From assembly GCA_024347235.1 (NCBI GenBank), contig AP025283.1, forward strand, positions 4,092,001 through 4,156,000: a stretch of DNA of 64,000 nt, written 5' to 3'. Position 1 is the stretch's first letter, and each line of letters starts with the position of its first letter. Shown piece by piece: positions 19,859 through 31,513 of the stretch. Below the pieces are notes generated by a model, which was not told the origin of the DNA, searched no databases, and saw nothing but the letters and a program-made list of their open reading frames with translations. Source of the DNA: Aliamphritea spongicola. Lineage in GTDB: Bacteria; Pseudomonadota; Gammaproteobacteria; Pseudomonadales; Balneatricaceae. The position numbers and the translations under genes are program-made.

Positions 19859-21313
19859 TTGATACAGTTCCTGCTTAATGACGAGCTCAGGTCGGAAGAC
19901 AATCTCGATCCCAATACCACCGTGCTGAAATACCTGCGTGAACAGCTGGGTAAAACCGGTACCAAGGAAGGCTGCGCCTCCGGAGACTGCGGTGCCTGCA
20001 CCGTTGTACTGGGGAGTTACACAACGGCGGCATGCGCTATAAAAGCATCAACTCATGCCTGACATTTGTATCCGGTCTGAACGGCAAACAACTGATCACC
20101 GTTGAAGATCTGAAGCATGCCGGTGAACTTCACCCTGCCCAGCAGGCCATGGTGGACTGCCACGGTTCCCAATGCGGTTTCTGCACCCCTGGCTTTGTCA
20201 TGTCGATGTTTGCCCTGGGTAAAAACGTTGCCGCGAAAAATGCCGCTGAACCGGATAAGCACGATATTCATGAAGCACTGGCAGGCAATCTGTGTCGCTG
20301 CACCGGTTACCGCCCGATTGAAGATGCCGCTGCCAGCATGGCGCAGCAACCGGACCAGTTCGACAAGCATCAGGCCCGCACTATTCAGCGTTTACAAAGA
20401 TCGCCAGCCAGCAGGCTGAACAGAGCACAGAACTGCAAGGGGCCGGCCGTAAAGCATTTAACCCCCGCACGATCAGCGAACTGGCAACCCTTCTGGAAGA
20501 AAATCCAACCGCCAAACTGCTTGCCGGCGGCACAGATCTGGCCTTAGAAGTCACCCAGTTTCACCGGGATATCGACACCCTGATTTATGTGGGAGAAGTC
20601 TCCGAACTGCAGCGAATCACGACCACAGATGAATTCCTTGAATTGGGTGCCGGTGCCTCGCTGACCGACTGTTACGCCAGCCTGACCGCTGAATACCCGG
20701 ACTTCGGTGCTCTGCTACAGCGCTTTGCATCCCTGCAGATCCGTAATCAGGGAACCCTTGGCGGCAACATTGGTAATGCGTCCCCATCGGGGATTCACCA
20801 CCGGCCCTGATTGCGCTGAACGCACAGATCGTACTGCGTAAAGGTGATCAGACCCGCACCCTGCCGCTGGAAGAGTATTTCCTCAGCTATAAGGTTACCG
20901 TGCAACAGCCGGGTGAGTTCATTGAGAAAGTACTGGTACCCCGTGCCGGCAGCAACCAGACCTTCCGCAGCTATAAAATATCCAAGCGTCTGGATGATGA
21001 TATTTCGGCGGTACTCGGTTGCTTCAACCTGACCATCGAAAACGGCGTCATCAGTCAGGCCCGGGTTGCCTTTGGCGGCATGGCGGCCATTCCGATGCGC
21101 GCCCGACAGTGCGAACAGGTACTGGAAGGAGCGGACTGGAACAAGCACACCATCAGCCTGGCAAAAGCAGCACTGGCAGAAGACTTCCAGCCGATCTCCG
21201 ACTTCCGGGCATCAAAGGAATACCGCCTGCTGACCGCAGCAAACATGCTCACCCGCCTGTTTGTTGAACTTGAATCCCCTGCTGTAGAAACCCGGGTAAC
21301 TGCATATGTCTAA
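19859..21313 (+). CDS. xdhA: Xanthine dehydrogenase small subunit (2Fe-2S/FAD), frameshifted
   Basis: N-terminal plant-type ferredoxin KEGCASGDCGACTVVLG, then the alpha-helical 2Fe-2S domain (CGFCTPGFVMSM..GNLCRCTGYRPI). It continues into a FAD-binding domain (LAGGTDLALEV, LQIRNQGTLGGNIGNASP) and the CO-dehydrogenase flavoprotein C-terminal domain. Start is TTG 19859 after GAGGAG. Frameshifts near 20010, 20395 and 20790; each is repaired by adding one base in a G, A or C run. It transfers electrons from the molybdenum subunit to NAD+ during hypoxanthine/xanthine oxidation to urate. Its last codons overlap the xdhB start by eight bases, typical of the operon. Confidence 0.93.
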
Positions 21314-23725
21314 TCATCACCAACCAACACTTACTCAAGAACAGTTGCTGCAGCAGGCTAAACAGGACCTGACCACCGGTGTTGGCCGCAGCGTTAAACA
21401 CGAAAGCGCCGCCAAGCAGGTCACCGGTGAAGCGGTATATATCGATGACCGGCTGGAGTTTCCGAACCAGTTGCATGTATACGCCCGTCTGTCAGATGTG
21501 GCCCATGCCCGCATCACCAACATTGATGTCAGCCCCTGTTACGACATTCCCGGTGTAACCATCGCGATCACCGCGGCAGATGTTCCCGGCCAGTTAGATA
21601 TCGGCCCGGTACTGCCCGGCGACCCGTTACTGGCGCAGGACACCATCGAATTTTACGGCCAGCCACTGCTGGCGGTCGGTGCCTGTGATCTGGAAACCGC
21701 CCGTAAAGCAGCGATGGCAGCCATTGTGGAATATGAAACGCTGGATGCAGTCCTGTCAGTAGAAGATGCTCTGGAAAAAGAGTTTTACGTCAGCGAACCC
21801 CACCAGCATAAGCGTGGTGATTCAGCATCAGCACTGGCCAGCGCCAAACACCGTTTAGAGGGTGCTGTGCATATCGGTGGCCAGGAACATTTCTATCTGG
21901 AGACCCAGGTTTCTTCGGTAATCCCCACAGAAGATGGCGGCATGATCGTTTATACCTCCACCCAGAACCCCACTGAAGTGCAGAAACTGGTGGCCGAAGT
22001 ACTGGGCGTGTCTTTTAACAAGGTACAGATCGATATGCGCCGTATGGGCGGTGGCTTTGGCGGTAAAGAAACCCAGGCAGCAGGCCCGGCCTGTATTGCA
22101 GCAGTGATCGCCAGCCTGACCGGACGCCCGGCGAAAATGCGCCTGCCGCGGATGGAAGACATGATGATGACCGGTAAACGGCATCCGTTCTTCAACCAGT
22201 ATCAGGTAGGCTACGATGATGACGGCCGGATTCAGGGTTATGAAATGCAGCTGGCCGGTAACTGCGGCTACTCGCCGGATCTGTCCAACTCCATCGTCGA
22301 CCGGGCCATGTTCCACAGTGACAACGGCTACTACCTGGGTGATGCCACCATTACCGGTTACCGCTGTAAAACCCATACGGCGTCCAATACCGCCTACCGG
22401 GGTTTCGGTGGTCCGCAGGGGCTGATCATGCCGGAAATTGTGTTGGATGAAATCGCCCGTAACCTGGGCAAAGACCCGCTGGAAATCCGTAAACTGAACC
22501 TTTACGGCGACGAAGGCCGTAATGTCACCCACTACTACCAGACCGTGGAAGACAATCAGTTACCGGAAATGCTCGCGGAGCTGGAAGCCAGCAGTGATTA
22601 TCAGAAGCGTCGTCAGGAAATCCGTGAGTACAACGCCACAAGCCCAATCCTGAAGAAAGGTCTGGCGCTGACCCCGGTTAAATTCGGTATATCCTTCACC
22701 GCAACCTTCCTGAACCAGGCCGGTGCGCTGATCCACATTTACACCGACGGCAGCATCCACCTGAACCACGGTGGTACCGAAATGGGTCAGGGCCTGAACA
22801 CCAAGGTGGCCCAGATCGTCGCCGAAGAATTCCAGGTGGACTTCGACACCATTCACATCAGTGCCACCAATACTGACAAGGTACCGAACACCTCTCCAAC
22901 AGCGGCCTCTTCCGGGGCGGACCTGAACGGTAAGGCAGCTCAGAATGCCGCACAAACCATCAAACAGCGGCTGATCGAATTTGCCGCCCGTCATTATGAC
23001 GTGACCGAAGAGGATGTGTGCTTTAAGAACAATCTGGTACAGATTCGCGATACCCTGGTGCCATTTGCTGAGTTTATTCAGCTGGCCTACTTCCATCAGG
23101 TATCGCTGTCCAGCACCGGCTTCTACCGTACGCCGAAAATCTATTACGACCGTGATCAGGCCCGTGGCCGGCCGTTCTATTACTTCGCCTATGGTGCCGC
23201 CTGCTCTGAAGTGGTGATCGACACTCTGACCGGCGAGTACAAAATCCTGCGTGCCGACATCCTTCACGATGTCGGTGCATCCCTGAACCCGGCCATCGAT
23301 ATCGGTCAGGTTGAAGGGGCATACGTGCAGGGTGCCGGCTGGCTGACCACCGAGGAATTGGTGTGGAATGAACAGGGTCGCCTGATGACCTCCGGTCCGG
23401 CCAGTTACAAGATTCCGGCCATTGCTGATGCGCCGGTGGACTTCCGGGTAAAACTGGTGGAAAACCGCAAGAATCAGGAAGACACCGTATTCCATTCCAA
23501 AGCCGTGGGTGAACCGCCGTTTATGCTGGGGATCTCTGTGTTCTGTGCCATTAAAGATGCAATTGCCAGCCTGGCAGATTACCGCCGCAGCCCGCAACTG
23601 GATGCGCCGGCAACCCCGGAGCGGGTACTGTGGGCTGTACAGGCGATGCAAAACCAACACCGGACAAGCCAGGGGCGGCAGCAACTGCCACCCAACCGGC
23701 AAGTGAGCATGAGTATGAGTCATAA
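21306..23725 (+). CDS. xdhB: Xanthine dehydrogenase large subunit (molybdopterin)
   Basis: Aldehyde oxidase/xanthine dehydrogenase molybdenum subunit: GGQEHFYLETQ, RRMGGGFGGKETQA, AYRGFGGPQGL, GGTEMGQGLNTKV and KAVGEPPFMLGISVF are all present, the last containing the catalytic Glu region. In the given sequence the frame runs without stop into xdhC. I infer one lost base near 23650: with it restored the tail becomes QKPTPDKPGAAATATQ.. and ends at TAA 23723-23725, overlapping the xdhC start. It catalyses hydroxylation of hypoxanthine and xanthine to urate in the cytoplasm. Confidence 0.93.
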
Positions 23726-24579
23726 ATGGATTCACGCCCTCGCTGAACTGGATAGCCAGGGCACCCCGGGCATTCTGATTACCGTCATTGAAGAACGCGG
23801 CTCCACGCCGCGTAACGCCGGGGCCAAAATGGTGGTGACCACTGACGCCCAGTTCGACACCATCGGCGGCGGCCATCTGGAATACAAGGTAATTAAACTG
23901 GCCCGGCAAATGTTGGAAGACAATCAGCATGAGCCACGTCTGGAACGCTTCTCTCTGGGGGCAAGTCTCGGCCAGTGCTGCGGCGGCGCTACCACGGTGT
24001 TACTGGAGCCGATGGGTACCGACGTCAAAGAAATCGCTGTGTTCGGCGCCGGGCATGTCGGTCAGGCGCTGATTCCGGTGCTGGCCAGCCTGCCCTGCCG
24101 GATTCGCTGGATCGATCAGCGGGAAGAGATCTTTCCTGAACATATCCCCAGGGGTCACAAAGGTGGTCAATGAATTCCCCGTGGACGAAGTGGAAGACCT
24201 GCCGGCCAACAGCTATTTCATCGTGATGACCCATAACCATCAGCTGGATCAGCAACTGAGTGAGAAAATTCTCGCCAGAGATGACTTCAGCTACTTCGGT
24301 CTGATCGGCTCGGCCACTAAGCGGAAAAAGTTTGAACACCGCCTGACCGCCAAAGGTTTCAGCCGCGAGCAGCTGGATAAGATGACCTGTCCGATGGGTA
24401 TCCCCGAAGTGAAAGGCAAACTGCCTGTCGAAATTGCAGTGGCGGTTGCAGCTGAATTCATCGCCCTATATAACCGGAACTTCGGGGCGAGTGCCAAGCC
24501 GGGCAGTAAAGAAAGAACCAGCACTGATCAACCATTGAAAAAGTCGTCAGCCGTCTGGCAGTCTGATAACACACATTAA
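23709..24579 (+). CDS. xdhC: Xanthine dehydrogenase accessory protein, frameshifted
   Basis: XdhC/CoxI family. MSMSHKWIHALAELDSQG, then VIEERGSTPRNAGAKMVVT, GGGHLEYKV, LGQCCGGATTVLLEPM and the NAD-binding-like GAGHVGQALIPVL, with a C-terminal YFGLIGSATKRKKFEHRL. It binds and inserts the sulfurated molybdenum cofactor into XdhB. The frame is lost near 24160 (repaired text VTKVVNEFPVDEVEDLP). Order xdhA-xdhB-xdhC-guaD matches the arrangement in Pseudomonas. The spacing to guaD is about ten bases. Confidence 0.92.
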
Positions 24580-24589
24580 GAGACCTAAC

Positions 24590-25893
24590 ATGACTACAAA
24601 CAGCCATGCATATCGCGCTGCCCTGATCCACAGCATTGCCGACCCGGCCAAAGTGGGCACCGAAGCCTCCTATGAATACTTTGAAGACGGCCTGCTGATC
24701 GTCCGCGACGGCAAAGTTCAGGCCGCCGGCGACGCTCAGGCCCTGCTGGCAGACCTGCCACCGGGCACCCCGGTAACAGAATACGAGAATGCCCTGCTCT
24801 GCCCGGGCTTTATCGATACCCATATTCATTATCCACAGACCGGTATGATCGCCTCTTACGGCGAACAGCTGCTGGACTGGCTGAATAACTATACCTTCCC
24901 GACGGAGCAGCACTTCAGTGATCCTGAACACGCTGGCAAGGTTGCAGATATTTTCCTCGATGAACTGACCCGCAACGGTACCACCACCGCACTGGTCTTC
25001 GGCACTGTTCACCCGGAATCCGTGGATGCGTTTTTCAGCAAAGCGGAACAGCGCAACCTGAGAATGATCGCCGGTAAGGTAATGATGGACCGCAATGCCC
25101 CGGACTACCTGACCGATACCGCACAGTCCAGCTATGAAGACAGCAAAGCCCTGATCGAACGCTGGCACGGTAAAGGCCGCCTGCATTATGCGGTTACGCC
25201 GCGCTTTGCCCCGACCAGCAGTGACGAACAACTCACAATGGCCGGACAACTGCTGAAGGAATACCCGGACCTGTATATGCATACCCACCTGTCAGAAAAC
25301 AAACAGGAAATCGAATGGGTAAAAGAGCTGTTCCCGGAACGCAGCGGCTATCTGGATGTTTACGATCATCATGAACTGCTGGGTAAGCGCTCAGTCTTTG
25401 CCCACGGGGTTCACCTGTGCGACAGCGAATGCCAGCGGCTGGCGGAAACGGAATCAGCCATTGCCTTCTGCCCGACCTCCAACCTGTTTCTGGGCAGCGG
25501 CCTGTTCGACTTACCAAAACTGGAAGCAGAAAACGTAAAGGTCGGTCTGGGCACTGATGTCGGGGCAGGCACCAGCTTCTCAATTTTGCAGACGCTGAAC
25601 GAAGCTTACAAAATCATGCAACTGCAGGGTGAGAAGCTTAATCCGTTCAAGTCGCTGTATCTGGCCACGCTGGGCGGCGCAGAAGCCCTCTGCCTGGAAG
25701 ACAAAATCGGCAGCTTTGCCACCGGTAACGAAGCGGACTTCGTGGTGCTGGACTACAATTCCACACCGCTGATGGAATACCGCATGCAACAGGCCAGCAG
25801 CATTGAAGAACGCCTGTTTGTGATGATGATGCTGGGGATGACCGGGCTATCCGGGAAACCTTCGCCATGGGTAACTCCGTTTACCGGCGCTGA
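24590..25893 (+). CDS. guaD: Guanine deaminase, frameshifted near the C-terminus
   Basis: Zinc amidohydrolase converting guanine to xanthine. Motifs: PGFIDTHIHYPQ (HxH), MHTHLSENKQEIEWV, FAHGVHLCD and GLGTDVGAGTSFS. The reading as given continues past the family's usual end with LGMTGLSGKPSPWVTPF. Adding one G near 25838 restores LGDDRAIRETFAMGNSVYRR and a stop at TGA 25891-25893, the normal GuaD ending, so I place the end there. It follows xdhC closely, feeding xanthine to the dehydrogenase encoded immediately upstream. Confidence 0.93.
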
Positions 25894-25918
25894 TAAACGC
25901 TGCTTAACAGCCTTACTT

Positions 25919-25942
25919 AACAGCCGGTAGCCACCGGCTGTT
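25919..25942 (+). terminator. Hairpin after guaD
   Basis: AACAGCCGGT (25919-25928) and ACCGGCTGTT (25933-25942) form a perfect 10-bp stem around AGCC. The following T-tract is poor, so termination efficiency is uncertain. Confidence 0.65.
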
Positions 25943-26207
25943 TGCTGCTTTCCCCTTCATACGCAATCTCACCAGCACTGCTTTACCGGTGCTTTCTCAT
26001 ACCCATTTCCATAGGGCTCATGCAGGTTTTCTTTTCTGTCTGTCATCGACATTCAATGTGGAGAAACGGCGAAGTTCCCCATAATGCCACCCTATTCTCT
26101 CGACAGTTCAGAACAGATTCCGCACACTCGGTATTTCTAGCGTGCCACAGTTTGCAGTCGTCAGCCGCTAAATTACTTACGGGTCGTTCGCAGCCAGGAT
26201 AATAACT

Positions 26208-28121
26208 GTGTCAGTAGCTGAACTATACATGGAGTCTCGCAACCCGCAGGCCAGCCGACAGCAAGGGCTTTTCCCATGCTGGCTGACAGCTGCCGTTTTG
26301 ATATTGCTGATCTTCACCGGCAATGTACTGGCCAGCAGTCATGGCCCCCACCTCTTTGAGCTTCAGCCAGAGATGGATAGCGAGGTCATGACCCCGTACA
26401 TGCAGGTACTGGAAGATCCGGACAGTACACTGAGCTTTGCTGACGTTCAGAAGCCTTACTGGCAAAACAGATTTTCACATATCCACAACAATCAGACCGC
26501 CCACGGCGTTTCCAGCTCGGCCTGGTGGATCCGTATTGATGTCGCCAACAACAGCGATGAAAATGTCGACTGGATATTGGAAGCCCTGCATAACATCACC
26601 GATTACATAGATGTTTATCAGCTCGATGCCTCCGGCAATGTCAGCGCCCAGCAACTGGGGGATCATCGCCCCTACGCGATTAACAATCTACCCAGCGAGT
26701 CATTCTCTTTTCCGCTGAATACGCCGGCTGGTGAACAGCAAACCATCTATCTGCGGTTTAACTTTGAGCACGCCGGCGTCATCAACCTGTATCTGGAGGC
26801 ATCCACCCCTGAAGCCTATGTTCAGAAACAGCATATACAGGGCATCTGGCTGGGGATCTTTCTGGGAGCCGCCATTCTGGTGATGGTGTATACCCTGTTC
26901 CTGATGCTGTCGATCCGTGAAAAGCCGTACTTCTGGTACCTGCTCTATGCCAGTGCCGCCGTCGTCATGTATCTGGCACTGAGCGGACTGGGTTACCGGT
27001 ATATATGGGGCTTCACCCCCACCCTTGCGGATGCTATTCCGCACTTTGCCATTGTGGCCTTTTACAGCCTCGCGATTCAGTTTTCCCGCAGCTTTCTGGA
27101 CACAGACAAGCAGGCCCCCAACTGGACGCCCTACTGCTGCTTCTGCTGGGGGTAACCGCTTTCAGTGGCATATTACTGATCATAAACATCCGGGAGCTCG
27201 CCCTTAATCTGCTGATGCTCACCGGCCTCGCGCTGGGATTATTCCTGCCATCGGGATTTACCTGTGGAGTAAAGGACAGCATCAGGCACGGGGCTATACC
27301 CTGGCGTGGAGCATCTGGTCCATTACCGTCATCTGCGGCATTCTGCGCTTTCAGGGCATTATCCCCACCAGTAACTTTGCCATCGGCGCCACCCGCTTCG
27401 GCATGATTCTGGAAACCATTCTGCTGGCATTCGCCCTGGTAGACAGGGTGAATATTCTGCGCAAGGAAAACTCGCCGCAGAAGAACGGGAGCGACTCGCT
27501 GCCCAGCAGGCCACCGATCAGCTGGAAAGCAAAGTCAGAGAACGGACCCGGGAGCTGGAGCTGGCACGCCAGCATGCCGAAAAACTGGCTAGTCTGGACT
27601 CACTGTCCGGGCTACTCAACCGGCGGGCATTCTTCCAGCAGGGCAATACTGAAGTTCACCGGGCACAGCGTTACGATCAGGCACTCGCCGTCATGATGCT
27701 GGATATCGACCACTTCAAACAGATCAACGATCAGCATGGCCATGCCGCAGGTGACCGGGTCATCAGCACTGTCGCGGGCATTCTCAACGAAGTACTCCGG
27801 GAATCGGATATCAAGGCCCGCATCGGCGGTGAAGAATTTGCCGTGGTACTGGTGCAAACACCGCGCAACAAGGCGTTACACCTGGCGGAGCGCATCCGGG
27901 ATGAGATTCAGAATACGCCGATCGGCAGTCAGGGAATGACTGTGAATATCACCGCCAGTTTCGGCATTGCCGAACTGACTGATGACGCCAATGGAGCCAC
28001 CACACTGGATCAGTTACTGGCCCGGGCAGATAAAGCGCTTTACTGGGGTAAGAATAACGGCCGTAACCGGGTGACAGGCTATACAGCACCTGCCACCGCA
28101 ACGGAAGAAGACCTGCTCTGA
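26208..28121 (+). CDS. 7TMR-DISM diguanylate cyclase (GGDEF), frameshifted
   Basis: After a hydrophobic N-terminal segment there is a periplasmic 7TMR-DISM sensor domain (SSSAWWIRIDVANNSDENVD; YIDVYQLD), then a run of membrane helices starting QGIWLGIFLGAAILVMVYTL. A coiled-coil linker (TDQLESKVRERTRELELARQ) leads to a GGDEF domain with DSLSGLLNRRAFF, MLDIDHFKQINDQHGH and the active-type motif RIGGEEFAVVL. It should make cyclic di-GMP from GTP. Start GTG 26208 with AGGA before it; ATG 26229 is an alternative. Frameshifts near 27140, 27255 and 27475. It lies inside the purine region, about 270 bp after guaD. Confidence 0.82.
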
Positions 28122-28163
28122 AGTGTGTTCTCTGTTTACTGACAGCAGCTCAGCTGCTGCCGG

Positions 28164-28913
28164 TTACTTGTCGCTGACAACGTCGGCAAAGATTGCCCGC
28201 AGATCATCCGATGATACTTCGTCATCCAGCTTAAGCTTGTTTTCAATATGATCCAGATGGTGCTGCATGAGTTGCAGCGCCAGCGGCTTATTGCGCTGCC
28301 GGATGGCTTCGATCAGCTCAAAATGCTCATCATACGAACAATGCGATGTAGAACCGCTTTCATACTGAGCGATGATCAGTGAACACTGGGATACCAGGCT
28401 ACGCTGGAAACTCAGTAACGGCGGGTTATCGGCCATTTCAGCCAGTTGCAGATGGAACTCACCGGACAAACGGATTCCCGCGCCCCGGTCACCTTTGGCC
28501 ACACAGGCCTGCTCTTCAGTCACCAGCTGTTTCAGCGCTTCGATCTGAGCATCCTGTGCATTATCCACCACCAGTTCAGTGATCGCCTTTTCCACCACCC
28601 GACGGGCAAAGACGATCTGCCGGGCTTCTTCAATGCTCGGACAGGCAACAATGGCACCTTTATTTGGCCGCAGATTCACTACCTGCTCATGGCCTAAACG
28701 GGATAATGCCCGGCGCACAATGGTCCGGCTGACGCCAAAAATTTCACCCAGTGACTCTTCATTTAACTTGGTTCCCGGTACCAGACGCTGCTCCAGAATG
28801 GCATCAAAGATATGTGCATAGACAATCTCATCCTGGGTTTTCCCGCTTTCCGGGATTTTTAACCGCACTTTTACCGAATTTCCGTTCGGGGTTTGTGGAG
28901 AAATCTGTGTCAT
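28164..28913 (-). CDS. FadR/GntR-type transcriptional regulator of the purine region
   Basis: N-terminal GntR winged helix (AILEQRLVPGTKLNEESLGE, GVSRTIVRRALSRLGHEQVV) followed by an FCD ligand-binding domain with regularly spaced histidines (EFHLQLAE, DEHFELIEAI, MQHHLDHIENKL) that normally bind a metal near the effector. The chosen start is MTQISPQTP (complement of 28911-28913); an upstream ATG would add 27 residues. Similar GntR regulators accompany xanthine dehydrogenase clusters in Pseudomonas. It is the best candidate reader of the TTGTATACAA sites at 19809, 29227, 31973 and 32088, since FadR-type proteins favour GT-N2/3-AC palindromes; that assignment is inference. Confidence 0.86.
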   Translation of the reverse strand: MTQISPQTPNGNSVKVRLKIPESGKTQDEIVYAHIFDAILEQRLVPGTKLNEESLGEIFGVSRTIVRRALSRLGHEQVVNLRPNKGAIVACPSIEEARQIVFARRVVEKAITELVVDNAQDAQIEALKQLVTEEQACVAKGDRGAGIRLSGEFHLQLAEMADNPPLLSFQRSLVSQCSLIIAQYESGSTSHCSYDEHFELIEAIRQRNKPLALQLMQHHLDHIENKLKLDDEVSSDDLRAIFADVVSDK

Positions 28914-29343
28914 AAAATCTGCTGTATCTGAACCAAAATATAAAAGAGATTGTTCTGCTGAGTGGCTGCTTACAGGTTGGGAAAAGCATCTCAAGTCAGC
29001 ATTCTTTCGCCTGTTTGTTTCCGGGAACTGCTTAACTTTCAGGCAATTATCCGCCCATCACAAGCGCCGGTCACAGGCATCATCTGAACCGAAAATAGTA
29101 CACAAAAGCGACTGTTCTGTACACATGGAGCCCTGCTCAGGATCAATGCCTGCTGCATTAGCAAGGCGACAGATTCCGGGAAATTTCAGCACATGAAAAA
29201 GAAAACCTGACCCGAGAGTTGATTTTTTGTATACAATCTTACTATTAAATCCAGTACACAAGTTGTACCGCATGCCAAAGTTGCTGCACAACGGGCGCCA
29301 TTTATAAAAATAATTCGTGGCTCTCTAACCTGAGGAGTAAGTT
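28914..29343. promoter_or_regulatory. Divergent gntR-azgA control region with TTGTATACAA operator
   Basis: A perfect TTGTATACAA palindrome lies at 29227-29236, about 110 bp before the azgA start. Two weaker look-alikes are TGTACACA at 29118-29125 and GTACACAAGTTGTAC near 29255-29270. These may allow the GntR protein to control both azgA and its own gene. CTGAGGAG just before 29344 is the azgA ribosome site. No gene is seen in this stretch. Confidence 0.6.
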
Positions 29344-30629
29344 GTGGAAAATATTCAGCAAGACCAGCAAGCACTGAGAGAAGAACGCGGTTTACTCGAC
29401 CGTTTTTTCCGCCTCAGTGAACACAAAACCAATATCAAGACCGAGCTTATCGCCGGTTTAACCACCTTTGTAACCATGGGTTACATCATCTTCGTTAACC
29501 CCAATATCATGTCTGATGCAGGCATGGATCACGGTGCCGTCTTTGTCGCCACCTGTATCGGCGCGGCAATCGCCTGTTTCCTGATGGGGCTTTACGCCAA
29601 CTGGCCCGTCGGCCTTGCCCCGGGATGGGGTTAAACGCCTTCTTCACCTACACCGTCGTTGCCGAAATGGGTTATGACTGGCAGGTAGCACTGGGGGCGG
29701 TATTCATTTCCGGCATACTGTTCGTCATCATGAGCTTCTATAAGATCCGGGAGTGGCTGCTGAACAGCATCCCCACGAGCCTGAAGTTCGCAATGACCGC
29801 CGGGGTCGGTTTATTCCTGGGCCTGATCGGTCTGAAAACCGCCGGTATCGTGGTGGACAACCAGGCAACCCTGTTATCCATGGGTACCTTCCTGGAGCCC
29901 TCTACATTACTGGCAGCAATCTGCTTCCTGATGATCTCAGTGCTGGCTTACCATAATGTCTTCGGTGCCGTATTAATCAGCATCCTGGCGGTAACCGGTA
30001 TTGGTCTGACAATGGACCTGGTGCAGTACAACGGCATCGTGTCCGCACCGCCAAGCATTGCCCCTACCCTGATGGCACTGGATATCATGGGGGCACTGAA
30101 CATCAGTATGGTCAGCATCATTCTTGCCTTCCTGTTCGTCAATATGTTCGACACCGCCGGCACCCTGATGGGCGTGGCAACCAAGGCAAACCTGATCCGT
30201 AAAGACGGTTACATTGAAAACCTGAGTAAAGCCCTGAAAGCAGACAGCAGCTCCAGCGCCATCGGTGCCCTGTTCGGTTGCCCGCCGGTAACCAGCTATG
30301 TGGAAAGTGCCTCCGGGGTTGCTGCCGGTGGCCGTACCGGTCTGACAGCCATCACCGTTGGCTGCCTGTTCCTGGCGGCAATGTTCCTGGCACCGCTGGC
30401 TGGTATGATCCCTGCGTATGCCACCGCCGGTGCACTGATCTACGTTGCCATGCTGATGATGACCGGCATGAAACAGATCAACTGGGATGACACGACTGAT
30501 GCGATTCCGGCGATTGTTACCGTGATCATGATGCCGCTGACATTCTCGATTGCCAACGGTATCGCGATGGGCTTCATTACCTATACCGCTATGAAGCTGT
30601 TCACCGGTCGCCGTGATGAGATTTCCTGA
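29344..30629 (+). CDS. AzgA-type adenine/guanine/hypoxanthine permease, frameshifted
   Basis: Membrane transporter of the AzgA/GhxP group of NCS2 purine permeases. Features: TELIAGLTTFVTMGYIIFVN, GLAPGMGLNAFF (restored), MFDTAGTLMGVATKANLI and FGCPPVTSYVESASGVAAGG, the last being the substrate-binding signature. One G is missing near 29625, which creates a false stop. Start GTG 29344 follows GAGGAG by six bases. It imports adenine, guanine or hypoxanthine by proton symport, supplying GuaD and XdhAB. Confidence 0.92.
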
Positions 30630-30763
30630 GCATCTATGTGCTGACAGCCATCTTTATCAGTAAATTTGTATTCCTTTAATAACAGGTACTCCGTGGGTGG
30701 GTGCGCCACTGCGCGGAGTTGTGCCCTCTGTTATTATCCGAATGGCCTGTGGCCGAAACCCTT

Positions 30764-30786
30764 GCCTTCCCTGTGGAAGGCTTTTT
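30764..30786 (+). terminator. Rho-independent terminator after azgA
   Basis: GCCTTCC (30764-30770) pairs with GGAAGGC (30775-30781) and is followed by five T residues. Confidence 0.85.
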
Positions 30787-30832
30787 CGTTACTGTTTTAA
30801 CAACAACCTGATTCATAACCGGAAGCATCCTG

Positions 30833-31448
30833 ATGAACATCGAAACCTGGTTACTTTTTTGCTCGGCATCCATGCTGGTGATTCTGGTGCCCGGACCACT
30901 GTCCCTGCTGATGGTCGCTAACAGTATTAACTACGGTCTGTTACGCAGCGCGCCGGCCTTCGCAGGCGGAGTAAGTGCTTCCTTAATCCTGCTCACCGCA
31001 TCGGCCACCGGCCTGGGTGCCCTGCTGCTGGCCTCTGAGAACCTCTTTACCGCGATTCGCTATGCCGGTGCAGCGTATCTGATTTATCTTGGCTATCAGG
31101 CCTGGCAGAGCGCCAGACGGGCCGAAAGTGCCGGTCCGCTAAAAGCTCCCGACCAGGCTTCTCAGGTATGTTCTGGCGGGCCTTCAGCCTGGGTATCAGC
31201 AACCCAAAGGATATCCTGTTTTTCGTGGCATTCCTGCCCCAGTTCATTGACCCGGCCAGCGCCTTCCTGCCTCAGCTAATCACCATGATTGTCAGTTGGT
31301 GTGTACTGGATCTGATCTGCAAACTGTTTTATGGCGGCAGTGCGCAACTGGTGGCGCCATGGCTGCAAAAAGCCGGGGCGTACAGATCTTCAACCGCATC
31401 ACTGCAGGCATTTTTGTCACCGCCGGCGGTGCTGTCCTGCTGAAATAG
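30833..31448 (+). CDS. LysE/RhtB-family exporter, frameshifted
   Basis: Six-helix amino-acid exporter family: LLFCSASMLVILVPGPLSLL, FAGGVSASLILLTASATGLG and IRYAGAAYLIYLGYQAW in the N-terminal half, then FSLGISNPKDILFFVAFLPQ and FIDP in the C-terminal half. The two halves join across a lost base near 31155, and a second near 31385 restores an ending GIFVTAGGAVLLK with TAG 31446-31448. Typical substrates are amino acids such as homoserine or threonine; the purine setting raises the possibility of base or intermediate export, without proof. Confidence 0.85.
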
Positions 31449-31467
31449 TAACAACAGCCCGGACAAC

Positions 31468-31493
31468 AAAAACCGGCTAAAGAGCCGGTTTTT
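31468..31493. terminator. Bidirectional terminator between lysE-like gene and uraH
   Basis: AAAAACCGGCT (31468-31478) and AGCCGGTTTTT (31483-31493) form a perfect 11-bp stem around AAAG, with A and T runs on the two sides. It serves both convergent genes. Confidence 0.92.
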
Positions 31494-31513
31494 GATTGCG
31501 AATAGATGTGAGA

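Noticed and set aside
22560..23930. 456-residue open frame antisense to xdhB
   Set aside because: Shadow frame of a GC-biased conserved gene; no family features.
21306..24173. A 955-residue XdhB-XdhC fusion protein
   Set aside because: Adding one base near 23650 gives a natural XdhB tail ending at 23723-23725 and a normal overlapping XdhC start, as in related operons. The fusion is best explained as a sequencing artefact like the many others here.
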